A stretch of 64,000 nt of DNA from Halorussus ruber (GTDB taxonomy: Archaea > Halobacteriota > Halobacteria > Halobacteriales > Haladaptataceae), in NCBI RefSeq assembly GCF_004765785.1, contig NZ_SBIT01000002.1, positions 124,001-188,000 of the forward strand, given 5' to 3'. Positions 32,366 through 41,569 of this stretch are shown one piece after another; position 1 is the stretch's first letter, and each line of letters starts with the position of its first letter. Below the pieces are notes generated by a model. It ran no database searches and had not been told where the DNA came from. It saw nothing but the letters and a program-made list of their open reading frames with translations. The position numbers were made by a program, and so were the translations under genes.

Positions 32366-33091
32366 ATGGAAAACACAACAGCTTCCGAACGAACGCGAGC
32401 ATCGCTTGCGCCCGTCCCCGAGGTGACCGACAGCCGGTCCCAGCGGGCGCGCATGGAGCGAATGGCCGTCACGCCGCTCGGCGGCGGCGTCTACGAAGTC
32501 GAGAGCCAGAGCGGCAACGCCTACTCGGTGGACCTGCCCGGCGGGCGCTGTACCTGCCCGGACCACAACTTCCGAGGAGTCCGGTGTAAGCACATCCGGC
32601 GCGTCGCCATGGAGGTCACCGAGGGACTCGTCCCGCCGCCCGGCGAGCGGGCCGTCGCCTGCGCCAACTGCGGCGAGGAGACCTTCGTGGACGAGAAGAG
32701 CGAGGGGCCGCACTTCTGCGAGGAGTGCGGACTCGACCCCGGCGAGGCCGTCGTGGACCGCGAGACCGGCGACCTGCTGGTCGTGGTCCGGACGACCGGC
32801 CGCCGGGCCGACGAGGTCGAAATCGCCAACCACGACTGCACGGTCGCGGCGTACCACAACAACGAGGACTACCGCGCCGACGACGTGGTGGTCGAGGCGA
32901 TGTACCCAGTCCCGGCGGGTCTCGGGACCGAGGACCTCAAGCCCCACCATCTCCGGCGGTACTCCTTCCCGCGGGGGCGACTCGCCCGCCGCGGGGAGTC
33001 CGAAGACGGCCCCGAGAGCGCAGTCGCCGACGTGGCCGACCGCGAGGGCGAAGACCAGTCGGAACTGAACGAGTTCGAGGCCCGCGCGTAG
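32366..33091 (+). CDS. SWIM zinc-finger protein
   Basis: The protein is 241 residues. The SWIM motif CxCxnCxH is in RCTCPDHNFRGVRCKHIRRV (about 62-81). A second Cys-rich module follows, CANCGEETFVD and HFCEECGLDPG, a possible zinc ribbon (two CxxC pairs). The C-terminal half is mixed alpha/beta, then acidic. SWIM domains bind DNA or proteins; haloarchaeal members are implicated in homologous recombination only by analogy. It converges on hjc (Holliday-junction resolvase), an interesting but not conclusive neighbour. Confidence 0.85.
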   Translation: MENTTASERTRASLAPVPEVTDSRSQRARMERMAVTPLGGGVYEVESQSGNAYSVDLPGGRCTCPDHNFRGVRCKHIRRVAMEVTEGLVPPPGERAVACANCGEETFVDEKSEGPHFCEECGLDPGEAVVDRETGDLLVVVRTTGRRADEVEIANHDCTVAAYHNNEDYRADDVVVEAMYPVPAGLGTEDLKPHHLRRYSFPRGRLARRGESEDGPESAVADVADREGEDQSELNEFEARA

Positions 33092-33401
33092 CGACGAAAA
33101 TCATTCGTAACGCAGCGCAGTTGCCCGCGAGGAATCGACAGGGAAGTAGTGACGGCGATCCGGCCCTCCACCGAAGATGCCGCGACGGACCGCCGCCGGG
33201 GTGACAATGCTCGAACTCCGTCCAGAGAGTCGATGAGCGGTGGGTCGTTCCGCGTCGGTGACGGTGCCCGCTGACGCGACGGCCGGGAGTGTAGCTACGT
33301 CACCGACATTGACGAAATAGTCACAGAAGGAAATATATTTTTCCATACGAGTTCGTGAGAGTGAGAGGAACCCCGAGACGAGACGGAAAAGGGAGAATTA
33401 C
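33092..33401. other. Gap between converging SWIM and hjc genes, no feature recognised
   Basis: This 310-bp stretch between two stop codons has mixed composition and an A/T-rich patch near 33325-33345. A minus-strand open frame of 81 codons (33101-33346) exists but its residue make-up (few acidic residues, many Ser/Arg) is not haloarchaeal-like, so I do not call it a gene. No hairpin terminator stands out. Confidence 0.4.
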
Positions 33402-33896
33402 CTACTCCAGCATCGACGCGGCCTCGTCCACCGAGAGGACGCCCTGCTCGACCGCGGTCAGCACGTCGCGGATGCCGTGGTCGGACTCCTCGTCGTCGGC
33501 CGCGTCGCTCCCCCGGAGCGCGTCGAGCGGTTCGCCGTCTTCGAGCGCGGTCTCCTTCTTGACTCGGTAGTTGCCCCCGTCGGTCTGATGGACGTCCGCG
33601 GGGTGGAAGAAGTACCAGTCCTCGCGGTCGAACCGCACCCCGATTTTGGGCTTCGCGCCGAAGTTCTGCGAGAAGTAGACCAGCGCCTCGACCTCCTCGC
33701 CCGTCAGGTAGATGGGGTCGCCCGAACTCGACTTGGCCTCGATAGCGTAGAACACGTCGCCGTCGCCCGCCAGCACGTCCGGTAGTTCGCGCTCGGTCGC
33801 ACTCCCGCTGGCCGGTGCCCGCATGACCGCGAACCCGGCCTCGTCGAGTCGGTTGACGAGTTCGCGTTCCCGGCGGTCACCCTTCGCGTTGGACAT
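33402..33896 (-). CDS. hjc: Holliday junction resolvase Hjc
   Basis: The protein is 164 residues from the ATG at 33896. The nuclease core has [18 protein letters not shown] with the N-terminal Glu, then [20 protein letters not shown], which holds the catalytic D-xn-ExK triad (Asp, Glu-Ala-Lys). These are the residues of the archaeal Hjc family, which cuts four-way DNA junctions. The C-terminal 40 residues are an acidic extension ([19 protein letters not shown]) beyond the core, typical in haloarchaea. It converges with the SWIM gene. Confidence 0.93.
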   Translation of the reverse strand: MSNAKGDRRERELVNRLDEAGFAVMRAPASGSATERELPDVLAGDGDVFYAIEAKSSSGDPIYLTGEEVEALVYFSQNFGAKPKIGVRFDREDWYFFHPADVHQTDGGNYRVKKETALEDGEPLDALRGSDAADDEESDHGIRDVLTAVEQGVLSVDEAASMLE

Positions 33897-34065
33897 CACC
33901 GCACCCCCAGAGACACGTCGTGTCTGCCATGTCGGATACTGCTTCCTTCCGTGTGTTAAGTCCCTCGGGAGCGCGGTGGAAGTGAAGTGGCGGGAGTTGA
34001 CTGGCCCTCGGTCCGCTTTTCAGCGGCCAGACCGCTTTTTGCCGGAAAGGTCCACTTTCTCCGTA

Positions 34066-34899
34066 GTGTCGAAGGAAGAACTCGACCGGCGCATCCGGAC
34101 CGAAGCGCCGGGTGAAGGCCAAAAGTCCAAGCAGGAGATTCTCGCACAGGAGATACAGGAGGGACTCGAGGAACTCGACCGCCCAGCCGACGGCCTGCTC
34201 CTCTCCGGCATCTCGGCCGGACTCGACATCGGGTTCGGTCCGCTGCTCATGGCAGTCCTGCTGACGCTGGTCGGCGGCGCGTGGGGCGAACCCCTGACGC
34301 GAATCGTCGTCGCCAACGCCTACGCGGTCGGGTTCATCTTCGTCATCGGCGGTCGGTCGGAGCTGTTCACCGAACACACGGCCCGCGCCACCCTTCCGGT
34401 CCTCGACGGCAGGGCGAGCGTCGGCGAACTGGCCCGCCTCTGGGCGTTCGTCTACGCCGGAAACATCCTAGGCGGGTCGGCCTTCGCCGTCGGGATGGTC
34501 TGGTTCGCGCCGGCCTACCACATCGCCGACTCCTCGGCGTTCACCGAGATTGCAAGGAACCTCACGACCCACGGCCCGTGGCTCTTGCTCGCCGGAGGCA
34601 TCGCGGCCGGGTGGATGATGGGACTGCTCTCGTGGCTGTTGACAGCCGCCAGAGAGAGCATCGCTCGCCTCGCGGTCGTCTGGCTGGTCACGACCAGCAT
34701 CGGTCTGGCCCACTTGCCCCATTCCATCGCGGGCAACGTCGAGGTGCTGGCGGGCGCGCTCGTCACCCCCGCTATCAGCCTCGTGGACTACCTCAGTTTT
34801 CTCGCGCTCGCCACGGTCGGCAACGCCATCGGCGGGTCGATCTTCGTCGCCTTACTGAAGTACGGTCACGTCGTCCGGACCGGCGACGACGAGGAGTGA
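34066..34899 (+). CDS. Formate/nitrite transporter (FNT) family channel
   Basis: The protein is 277 residues from a GTG at 34066 (VSKEELDRRIRTEAPG); the frame is open upstream to 33823 but that part overlaps hjc and has no fitting start. About six membrane helices follow a cytoplasmic N-terminus (GQKSKQEILAQEIQEGLEEL). Helix segments such as AGNILGGSAFAVGMVW and SIAGNVEVLAGALVTP fit the FNT fold, whose pores carry formate, nitrite or hydrosulfide. The pore His typical of this family may be the one in GLAHLPHSIAG. The ion is not evident. Confidence 0.85.
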   Translation: MSKEELDRRIRTEAPGEGQKSKQEILAQEIQEGLEELDRPADGLLLSGISAGLDIGFGPLLMAVLLTLVGGAWGEPLTRIVVANAYAVGFIFVIGGRSELFTEHTARATLPVLDGRASVGELARLWAFVYAGNILGGSAFAVGMVWFAPAYHIADSSAFTEIARNLTTHGPWLLLAGGIAAGWMMGLLSWLLTAARESIARLAVVWLVTTSIGLAHLPHSIAGNVEVLAGALVTPAISLVDYLSFLALATVGNAIGGSIFVALLKYGHVVRTGDDEE

Positions 34900-34911
34900 C
34901 GCCGAGACCGA

Positions 34912-35871
34912 CTACACGGGACCGACCTCGTTCGTCAGAAACGCCACGGCCGCGTCGGTGGCTTCGTCGCCGGGTTCCAGCCACGGCGTGTGGCCGTGGT
35001 CGGACAGGGTCACGAAGTCGGCGTTCGCCATCGCGCCGGCCACCGGCCGACCCACCGAGGGCGGCCAGAAGTAGTCCTCGGTGCCCCAGACGAACCGGGT
35101 CGGGACCTCGATTTCTCGGACCTCCTCGCGCAGGTCGAACTGCGAGTCCATCCCCCGGTAGGTCCCGAGCGTCTCCAACAGCGACCAGAGGCTCTCGCGC
35201 TGGCCGGGCAGGTCCTCGCCGACCACGCCCGGTTCGAGGAGCGCGTCGGGGACCGCCGAGTCGTCCTCGACGTTGATTCGCCGGAACTCCGCGCGAGCCT
35301 CCGAAACCGTCTCGGTCCTGAAGTAGTCGAACAGCCAGCGCCCGAGGAGGGGCACGTCGAGGACTCGAAAGAGGAGGGGAATGTCGAGCGAGAGGCCAGC
35401 AGGTGCGCCGATGAGACAGAGTCGAGTCACGCGCTCCGGATAATCCACCGTCAGCGCGAGCGACTGGAATCCCCCGAGAGAGTTGCCCACGACCGCGGTC
35501 TCCTCGACGTCGAGCGCGTCGAGGAAGTCGGTGACGTACTCGACGCCGAACTCTCGGAATCCCGTCTCGCGGTAGTCTACCGCGGTCGAGAGGCCTCGGC
35601 CCGGCCTGTCCGGCGCGTAAATCGTAAAGTGGTCGGTCAGCGCGTCGAACATCGGCACCCAGTAAGTCGCGGTCGCGCCGAGGCCGTGGAGGAGGAGCAA
35701 GGGCGGTCCCTCGCCCGCGGTCAGGTAGTGAACCCTGTCGGCGGGGTCGGGCAGAGTGACGTAACTCGATTCGGCGTCTACGCCGTAGTAGTCGCAGACC
35801 TCCGAGAGGGCGTCGAGATAGGGTCTCGCCGTCGCGCTCGGGTCGTCGGCGTGGTCGTACTGGAGGGTCAC
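34912..35871 (-). CDS. Alpha/beta-hydrolase
   Basis: The protein is 319 residues from a GTG at 35871 (VTLQYDHADDPSATARPYL); an ATG at 35922 in frame would add 17 residues. The oxyanion motif LLLLHGLGATATYW comes first, then the nucleophile elbow VVGNSLGGFQS (Ser), the acid in VWGTEDYFWPP (Asp) and the catalytic His in LSDHGHTPWLE. All three are present. A helical cap lies between (residues about 170-250). It could be an esterase, lipase or haloperoxidase-like enzyme; the substrate is unknown. It ends 12 nt from the converging FNT gene. Confidence 0.85.
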   Translation of the reverse strand: MTLQYDHADDPSATARPYLDALSEVCDYYGVDAESSYVTLPDPADRVHYLTAGEGPPLLLLHGLGATATYWVPMFDALTDHFTIYAPDRPGRGLSTAVDYRETGFREFGVEYVTDFLDALDVEETAVVGNSLGGFQSLALTVDYPERVTRLCLIGAPAGLSLDIPLLFRVLDVPLLGRWLFDYFRTETVSEARAEFRRINVEDDSAVPDALLEPGVVGEDLPGQRESLWSLLETLGTYRGMDSQFDLREEVREIEVPTRFVWGTEDYFWPPSVGRPVAGAMANADFVTLSDHGHTPWLEPGDEATDAAVAFLTNEVGPV

Positions 35872-35977
35872 GGACGTCGGTACGCACTCCGGAGGAAAAG
35901 CGTTAGCGCCCGGCGAGAGCATCGAGGGAATCGAGCGAATCGAGGGCGTCAGGCGAGCGAAATCCGCGTCCGGCGTC

Positions 35978-37282
35978 TCAGTCTTCCAGTCGCTCTTCGA
36001 CCCGGTTGACGCTCTCGGCGATTTCGTCCACCATCATGGTCTGCTCCTCGTTCGCCGCCGCAATCTCTTCGACCGCGTTGGCGACCTCGTCGCTCCGGTT
36101 CGAGGTCTCGTCTATCATCGTCGCAATCTCCTCGGCGCTGGCGGCCTGTTCGTCGGTGGCGTTGGCAATCTCGTCGATGCCCCGCGAGGTCTCGCGGATG
36201 GACTCGAGAATCGTCTGCTGGTTCTCGACCAACTCGTCGATGCGCTCGACGGCGACGTCTACCTTCTCGGCGGAGGCATCCACGCTCTCGACCGTCTCGG
36301 CGGTGTTGTCCTTGACCTTCTCGACGATGGTCTCGATTTCGTCGGCCCGCTCCTTGGACTGCTCGGCGAGCGCCTTGATCTCCTCGGCCACGACCGCGAA
36401 GCCGTCGCCGTCTCGTCCGGCGCGCGCCGCCTCGATGTTGGCGTTGAGCGCGAGCAGGTTGGTCTGGTCGGCGATGTCGTCGATGACGGTGACGATTTCG
36501 TCTATCTCCTCGATTTGGGCCTCCAGTCGGCTGGCGTTCGACCGAACGTCGTCGCTCGACTCGGCCACCTCTGTCATTACCTCGATGGCGTCCTCGGCGG
36601 TCTCCTCGGACTCGGCGGCCGCACGCTCGGCGTCTTGGCTCTGGCTGTTGACCTCCTCGGTACTCGACGCGACCTCCTCGATGGTCGCGCTGAACGTCGA
36701 GACCTCCTTCGAGACCTCGTCTAAGTTCTGGGACTGCTCGGTCGCCAGTTCGCTTATCTCCTGTGAGCTCTCGGCGACGTTCTCGGCCGACTGCTGGAGT
36801 TCGTCCACCGAGGTCTCGACCTCGGTCGTCATCTGGCTCTGGAGCGTCTCGAGTTTCTCGCGCTGCTCGACCAGTTCGGTCACGCGACCGAGGACCTCGA
36901 TGGCCCCCAAGACGGTGCCGGAGTCGTCCACGAGCGGGATGCCCTTCGCCCGGACGTGAATCGTCCCCTCGGGTGTCTCTGCCTCCCGAATCTGGGACTC
37001 CCGAATCGGCTCGCCGGTCCGGACGACCGACTCGGCCAGCGTCTCGTCCTCGCCCTTCGTGCCGAAGAGGTCGTAGGCGTTCTCTCCGACGGCCTCCTCG
37101 GCGGTGTACCCGGTCATCTCCTCGGCGTGGTCGTTCCAGAGCGAGACCCGGCCCGAGGCGTCGATGGCGAACGTCGGCTCCGGGAACCACGCGATCGTCG
37201 TCTCGAAGACGTGCTTCCAGTCTTCGCCCGAGAGGTCCATGTCGTGCCCGATAACTAACTCCTCTGAGAGGTCAGGCGTCAT
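35978..37282 (-). CDS. Soluble methyl-accepting chemotaxis transducer with PAS domain
   Basis: The protein is 434 residues from the ATG at 37282. A PAS domain (about 25-135) with PEPTFAIDASGRVSLWNDHA and EMTGYTAEEAVGENAYDLF is followed directly by a coiled-coil MCP signalling domain. The hairpin-tip region includes DIADQTNLLALNANIEAARA and FAVVAEEIKALAEQS, the invariant CheA/CheW contact. There are no membrane helices, so it senses a cytoplasmic cue, perhaps redox or a small ligand through PAS. Glu/Gln-rich heptads near both ends would be methylation sites. No che genes are nearby. Confidence 0.92.
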   Translation of the reverse strand: MTPDLSEELVIGHDMDLSGEDWKHVFETTIAWFPEPTFAIDASGRVSLWNDHAEEMTGYTAEEAVGENAYDLFGTKGEDETLAESVVRTGEPIRESQIREAETPEGTIHVRAKGIPLVDDSGTVLGAIEVLGRVTELVEQREKLETLQSQMTTEVETSVDELQQSAENVAESSQEISELATEQSQNLDEVSKEVSTFSATIEEVASSTEEVNSQSQDAERAAAESEETAEDAIEVMTEVAESSDDVRSNASRLEAQIEEIDEIVTVIDDIADQTNLLALNANIEAARAGRDGDGFAVVAEEIKALAEQSKERADEIETIVEKVKDNTAETVESVDASAEKVDVAVERIDELVENQQTILESIRETSRGIDEIANATDEQAASAEEIATMIDETSNRSDEVANAVEEIAAANEEQTMMVDEIAESVNRVEERLED

Positions 37283-37552
37283 CAATATCTATCCGAGTGA
37301 TGGAAGAACACCTACTTGCAATTTTTGAATCATACAGGATTTTCCCGCAAAACTTGCGGATTATCGTCTAGATAGTGCCCATTATTTACATTCTGATGAC
37401 ATATGAGGAGTCGAACCGGGGTCCACAGGATGGCCGCTGGGAAAACGGCACCTCGCGGTATCGGAAATATTTCACTTTTCACGAGAAATTATCGGCTTTC
37501 GTCCTATCGGCGAGTTTAGACTCGAAGCCGACGAGAACTATTTTATAGAGGA

Positions 37553-37579
37553 AAACCCCCGAGAAACTGGCGGGGGTTT
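37553..37579 (-). terminator. Intrinsic terminator of ahcY
   Basis: On the minus strand AAACCCCCG and CGGGGGTTT form a perfect 9-bp stem with a 9-nt loop 16 nt after the ahcY stop, followed by TTTTCC and an A/T-rich run. The remaining bases to 37283, upstream of the transducer gene, are A/T-rich and hold its promoter region but no gene. Confidence 0.6.
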
Positions 37580-37594
37580 CTTCGTAGAAAGCGC

Positions 37595-38878
37595 TTACGT
37601 CCCGTGCTGCCAGCTATCCATGTACTCGGCCTGCTCGTCGGTCAGGTCGTCGTACTCGACGCCCTCGGCGTCGAGTTTGATTTCCGCAATCTCCACGTCC
37701 AACTCGTCGGGCACGTCGTGGACGCCGGCGTCGTACTCCTCGCCGTTGTCCACCAGTTCGCGGACGCAGGCGGCCTGCACGCCGAAGCTCTGGTCCATGA
37801 CCTCGACCGGGTGACCCAGCGCGATGGGGCTGGCGAGGTTGACCAGTCGGCCTTCCGCCAGAACGTTCAGCCTGCGGCCGTCGTCCATCTCGTACTCCCG
37901 AACGCCCTCGCGGGCCTCGCGCTCGGCGACGGCGAGGTCCGAGAGTTGGTCGAGGTCGATTTCGATGTCGAAGTGGCCCGCGTTGGCCAGCAGGACGCCG
38001 TCCTGCATCTTCTCGAAGTGCTCCTCGGTAATCACGTCGCGGTTGCCCGTCGTGGTGAGGAACACGTCGCCGATTTCGGCCGCCTCCGCCATCGGCATCA
38101 CGTCGTAGCCCTCCATGTGGGCCTCGAGCGCGCGGCGGGGTTCGACTTCGGTCACGATGACGTTGGCGTTCTGGCCCGAAGCCTTCTTGGCGACGCCGCG
38201 GCCGCAGTCGCCGTAGCCCGCGACGACGACGTCCTTGCCCGCCCACGAGAGGTTCGTGGTCATGGCGATGTTCGCCAGCGAGGACTCGCCCGTGCCGTGG
38301 ACGTTGTCGAACAGGCGCTTCATCGGCGTGTCGTTCACGGCGAAGACGGGGTACTTCAACTCGCCGTCGGCGTCCATCGCGCGGAGTCGGTGGACGCCGG
38401 TCGTAGTCTCCTCGGCCCCGCCGACGATGGAGTCGATGAGTTCGGGGTAGTCCTCGTGGATGGCCGCCACGAGGTCCATGCCGTCGTCCACCGTAATCGT
38501 CGGTTCGTGGGCGATGACGGACTCGATGGCCGCGTAGTACTCCTCGTCGTCCACGCCGTGTTTGGCGTAGGAGGAGATGTTGGGGTGTTCGTCCAGCGCG
38601 GCGCTCACGTCGTCGTGGGTCGAGAGCGGGTTGCACCCGGTGACGGCGACTTCAGCGCCGCCTTCCGCGAGGGTCTCGACCAGCACGGCGGTCTTGGCCT
38701 CGACGTGCATCGCCATCCCGATTCGCTCGCCCTCGAAGGGCTTGTCGGCCTCGAACTCGTCCTGAATCGCCGAGAGAATCGGCATGTGTTCGCGCGCCCA
38801 GTCCATCTTGCGATGGCCCTCGGTGCGCGACGACTCCAAGTCGTCTACCTGTTCGGAGATTGTCGGATAGTCTGCCAT
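37595..38878 (-). CDS. ahcY: Adenosylhomocysteinase
   Basis: The protein is 427 residues from the ATG at 38878 (MADYPTISEQVDDLESSR). It has the substrate region HVEAKTAVLVETL and VTGCNPLSTHDDVSAAL with the conserved Cys, NDTPMKRLFDNVHGTGES and the NAD-binding motif VVVAGYGDCGRGVAKKA. It hydrolyses S-adenosylhomocysteine to adenosine and homocysteine, removing the by-product of methylation. The mtaD-like deaminase gene lies about 1.3 kb upstream on the same strand, separated by a secreted-protein gene. Together they would salvage adenosine or methylthioadenosine. A terminator follows the gene. Confidence 0.96.
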   Translation of the reverse strand: MADYPTISEQVDDLESSRTEGHRKMDWAREHMPILSAIQDEFEADKPFEGERIGMAMHVEAKTAVLVETLAEGGAEVAVTGCNPLSTHDDVSAALDEHPNISSYAKHGVDDEEYYAAIESVIAHEPTITVDDGMDLVAAIHEDYPELIDSIVGGAEETTTGVHRLRAMDADGELKYPVFAVNDTPMKRLFDNVHGTGESSLANIAMTTNLSWAGKDVVVAGYGDCGRGVAKKASGQNANVIVTEVEPRRALEAHMEGYDVMPMAEAAEIGDVFLTTTGNRDVITEEHFEKMQDGVLLANAGHFDIEIDLDQLSDLAVAEREAREGVREYEMDDGRRLNVLAEGRLVNLASPIALGHPVEVMDQSFGVQAACVRELVDNGEEYDAGVHDVPDELDVEIAEIKLDAEGVEYDDLTDEQAEYMDSWQHGT

Positions 38879-39000
38879 AGCTGAAAAAAGGGAGACCACG
38901 CCCAAAACGCTACCGAAGGTGGACGCGAGCGTTTCGGCGGGTGGTGCGGGGGTTCGGCGCGGCGATTTCGCACGGAGACGAGCGACGCGAAATAGTAAGT

Positions 39001-39035
39001 CGCCGAACCGCTCGCAAACCGCGAGCGGTTCGGCG
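39001..39035. repeat. 15-bp perfect inverted repeat
   Basis: CGCCGAACCGCTCGC, a 5-nt loop (aaacc) and GCGAGCGGTTCGGCG make a very stable hairpin in the gap 38879-39265, 123 nt upstream of the ahcY start. It could be a transcript terminator for the secreted-protein gene or a cruciform. It partly resembles stem 2 of family A (CGGTTCG/CGAACCG), but the conserved GGACTGAAAG and GGGCTTTCGAG boxes are absent. Confidence 0.6.
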
Positions 39036-39117
39036 ACGGCTAAGCGCAACTTCAGGTAATTTTGTATTGCTTTAGTAAATGAAATTGTTTTCTTACCGAT
39101 TCAATACAATTCTCTAT

Positions 39118-39265
39118 GAGGTGGAGAGCCAGCGAAGCGTCAGCAGGACGCTGACCGAGAGCCAACGGAGAGCCAGCGGAATGCCGACAGAGAGTCAGCG
39201 AAGCGCCAGCGAATTACCGGCGAAGCGCCGACAGGGCGTCAACACAGCGTCAGCGGAGTCGGGCG
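39118..39265. repeat. Degenerate short direct repeats after the secreted-protein gene
   Basis: The plus strand carries many imperfect copies of AGCCAGCGAAGCGTCAGC-like units (about 18-22 nt), for example at 39124-39142 and 39200-39215. They start right after the stop codon at 39266. No open frame here is convincing. They look like a decayed tandem array. Confidence 0.5.
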
Positions 39266-40039
39266 TTACTTACCCTTTCCTTTGCCCTTGCCGTTACCGT
39301 TGCCCTTGTCGGAATCACTGTCAGAGTCGCTGTCGGAGTCGTCGCCCTTGTCGTTGCCCGCGTTCTCGGGCGGACCCTGCGAGCCACCGTCGTCGTCGGT
39401 CTTGTTGGCGGAGCCAGCGTCGTCGGGCTTGCCCTTGTCCTTGCCGTTCTTGCCCGCGTCGTCGGGCTTACCCTTGTCTTTGCCGTTTTTACCCGCGTCG
39501 TCGGGCTTTCCGGCGTGGTCGGGGCGCTTCTCGTCGGCGTTACCGGGGTTGTTCTCCGTGACGAACTCCGAGACGGCCTGACCGATGGGGCCGCCGTCGT
39601 CGCCCGCGTTCAGCATCTCGTGGACGAACGACGAGACGAGGTCGCCGAACGTCTTCTCCTCGCCCTCGCCGCCGACTGCGTGAATCGTCGCGGTCGTCGA
39701 GCCAGTCATGTTACCCTTCGCGGCCGTGACCTCGACGGTCACGTTCTCCTCGGGTTCGGGGGGCGAGACTTCACCGTCCGCGTCGGTGGTGTACTCGCCC
39801 ACGCCCGTGTAGGAGGTGTTCTGGGTCTCGACGGTCACGGAGGCGTTGGCGACCGCGGTGTCGTTGTGCGACACCGACACCGTCGCGCCGTCGTTCCCTG
39901 CGTTCTCGACCGCCACGACCAGCGAGTCGTTCGCCGCCGTGTTCGCCGTCGTACTACTCACTGCGCTCGCGGCCGAGACGCTCGACAGGAGCATGAGCCC
40001 TGCGAGCGCGACCGCCACCAGTCGTTTCTTCGAGGTCAT
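39266..40039 (-). CDS. Secreted low-complexity protein with KPDDAGKNGKD repeats
   Basis: The protein is 257 residues. A signal peptide (MTSKKRLVAVALAGLMLLSS, cleaved near AASA) is followed by an Ig-like segment (GATVSVSHNDTAVANASVTV) related to one in the 49788-50837 protein. The C-terminal half is unstructured: GKPDDAGKNGKDK in three imperfect tandem copies, then SDSDSDSDSD and the basic Gly/Lys tail KGNGNGKGKGKGK. A strongly lysine-rich secreted tail is unusual in a haloarchaeon. I know of no function. It lies between ahcY and mtaD but is probably not part of that pathway. Confidence 0.72.
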   Translation of the reverse strand: MTSKKRLVAVALAGLMLLSSVSAASAVSSTTANTAANDSLVVAVENAGNDGATVSVSHNDTAVANASVTVETQNTSYTGVGEYTTDADGEVSPPEPEENVTVEVTAAKGNMTGSTTATIHAVGGEGEEKTFGDLVSSFVHEMLNAGDDGGPIGQAVSEFVTENNPGNADEKRPDHAGKPDDAGKNGKDKGKPDDAGKNGKDKGKPDDAGSANKTDDDGGSQGPPENAGNDKGDDSDSDSDSDSDKGNGNGKGKGKGK

Positions 40040-40225
40040 TGCACTCGATGCTACGGGAAATGGGAGATTAAACCCCGCCTGCCGTCCATTCTGTTTTCAG
40101 TGTTCAAACATGCGCCCAGAAAGTACGAGAGCGCGCTAGAAAGTTTAGAATCGGTTCTAATCGTTCAACGAAACCTTCAATGGTACGTTTCCGACAGGAA
40201 TTTCGGGCGAAGCTCGCTCGTTTCC

Positions 40226-41524
40226 CTACTCTGCGCGCTCGACGGCGGCGGCGGCGCGCTCCTCGGCGCGCTCTCGGACCGCCTCGGCGTCCATCGTTAG
40301 GACTTCGCCGTCGCGCATCAGCACCGCGCCGTCACAGACGGTGTGGCGCACGTCCGACCCGCGGGCCGCGTAGGCGAGGTGACTCACGAGGTCGTGGTGG
40401 GGCGTGAGGTGGGCGGATTCGAGGTCCACGACCGCGATGTCGGCGTTCGCCCCCGCCTCGATTCGACCGCTGTCGAAGCCGATGGCCTCTGCACTCCCCT
40501 GCGTCGCCATCCGGACGACCGACTCGGCGGGGACCGCGCTGGCGTCCTCCTCGGCGAGTTTGCCGACCATCGCGGCGTCGCGCATCTCGTCGAACATGTC
40601 GAGGTCGTTGTTCGAGGCCGCGCCGTCGGTGCCCAGTCCGACCGTCACGCCCGCGTCGAGGAGTTTCTGGACCGGGGCCATCCCGCTGGCGAGTTTCATG
40701 TTCGACGCCGGGCAGTGGACGACGCCGGTGCCCGCCTCGGCCAGCAGATCGATTTCGGTTCCGTCGACGTGGACGCCGTGGGCCACGAAGTCCGAGTCGC
40801 CGGTCATGTTCAACTCGCGGGCGAATTCGAGGGGTCGCTCGCCCTGCTCCTCGACGATGGGGTCCACCTCGTCTTCGGTCTCGTTGGCGTGGTAGTGAAT
40901 CGGGATTCCGTCCTCGCGGGCCTCGGCGACGTACTCGCGGAGGTACTCCTCGCCGACCGTGGTGAGACTGTGGGGCATGAACGCGGTCTTCACTCGGCCG
41001 TCGGCCGCGCCGTCGAACTCGCTGGCGACTTCGATGCTGGTGTCGAGGTCCTCGCGCGCCTCCTCGTCGTCCTTGGCGACCGTGACGACGCCGTGGCCGA
41101 CCCGCGCCCGGAGTCCGGCGTCTTCGACCGCGTCCACGATTTCGGGCACGTGGAAGTACATGTCGGCGAACGCGGTCGTGCCCGACCGAATCATCTCCAG
41201 CAGACCGAGCTCGGTCCCGGCGCGCACGTCCTCGGCGGTGAACTCAGCCTCGACCGGCCAGATGTCCTCCTGAAGCCACGCGTCCAACTGCTTGTCGTCG
41301 GCGTAGCCCCGCAGGAGCGTCATGGCGACGTGAGTGTGGGCGTTGACCAGTCCGGGCATCACGAGTCCGCCCTCGGCGTCGAGGGTCTCGTCGCCCTCGG
41401 GAATCTCCTCGGGGTCGCCCACGGCGACGATGTCGCCGGACTCGGAATCGACCAGTACGTCCGCCTCCTCGACGGTCTCGTCGGGACGGAGGACCTGCCC
41501 GCCCGCGATTCGCAGTTTCGTCAT
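40226..41524 (-). CDS. mtaD: 5-methylthioadenosine/S-adenosylhomocysteine deaminase family amidohydrolase
   Basis: The protein is 432 residues of the amidohydrolase superfamily. Metal ligands are in NAHTHVAMTLLRGYADD (HxH), HYHANETEDEV (His and catalytic Glu region), AHGVHVDGTEI (His) and GLGTDGAASNNDLDMFDEM (Asp). The SNNDLD motif is typical of MTA/SAH deaminases. It would deaminate SAH, MTA or adenosine. Its neighbour ahcY supports a role in SAM by-product recycling. The C-terminus is rich in Ala/Glu. Confidence 0.9.
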   Translation of the reverse strand: MTKLRIAGGQVLRPDETVEEADVLVDSESGDIVAVGDPEEIPEGDETLDAEGGLVMPGLVNAHTHVAMTLLRGYADDKQLDAWLQEDIWPVEAEFTAEDVRAGTELGLLEMIRSGTTAFADMYFHVPEIVDAVEDAGLRARVGHGVVTVAKDDEEAREDLDTSIEVASEFDGAADGRVKTAFMPHSLTTVGEEYLREYVAEAREDGIPIHYHANETEDEVDPIVEEQGERPLEFARELNMTGDSDFVAHGVHVDGTEIDLLAEAGTGVVHCPASNMKLASGMAPVQKLLDAGVTVGLGTDGAASNNDLDMFDEMRDAAMVGKLAEEDASAVPAESVVRMATQGSAEAIGFDSGRIEAGANADIAVVDLESAHLTPHHDLVSHLAYAARGSDVRHTVCDGAVLMRDGEVLTMDAEAVRERAEERAAAAVERAE

Positions 41525-41569
41525 GCGAGACGGTTCACACTCGGAGGGCGTGAAACCTCCGGCTTTCCG

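Noticed and set aside
33101-33346. 81-codon minus-strand open frame between the SWIM gene and hjc
   Set aside because: It has few acidic residues, no domain and no promoter-like sequence at the right distance.
37395-37425. tRNA-like T-arm on the minus strand (ggttcgactcc)
   Set aside because: The sequence GGTTCGA occurs, but the flanking bases cannot form a T stem, and no acceptor or anticodon stem lies at the right distance.
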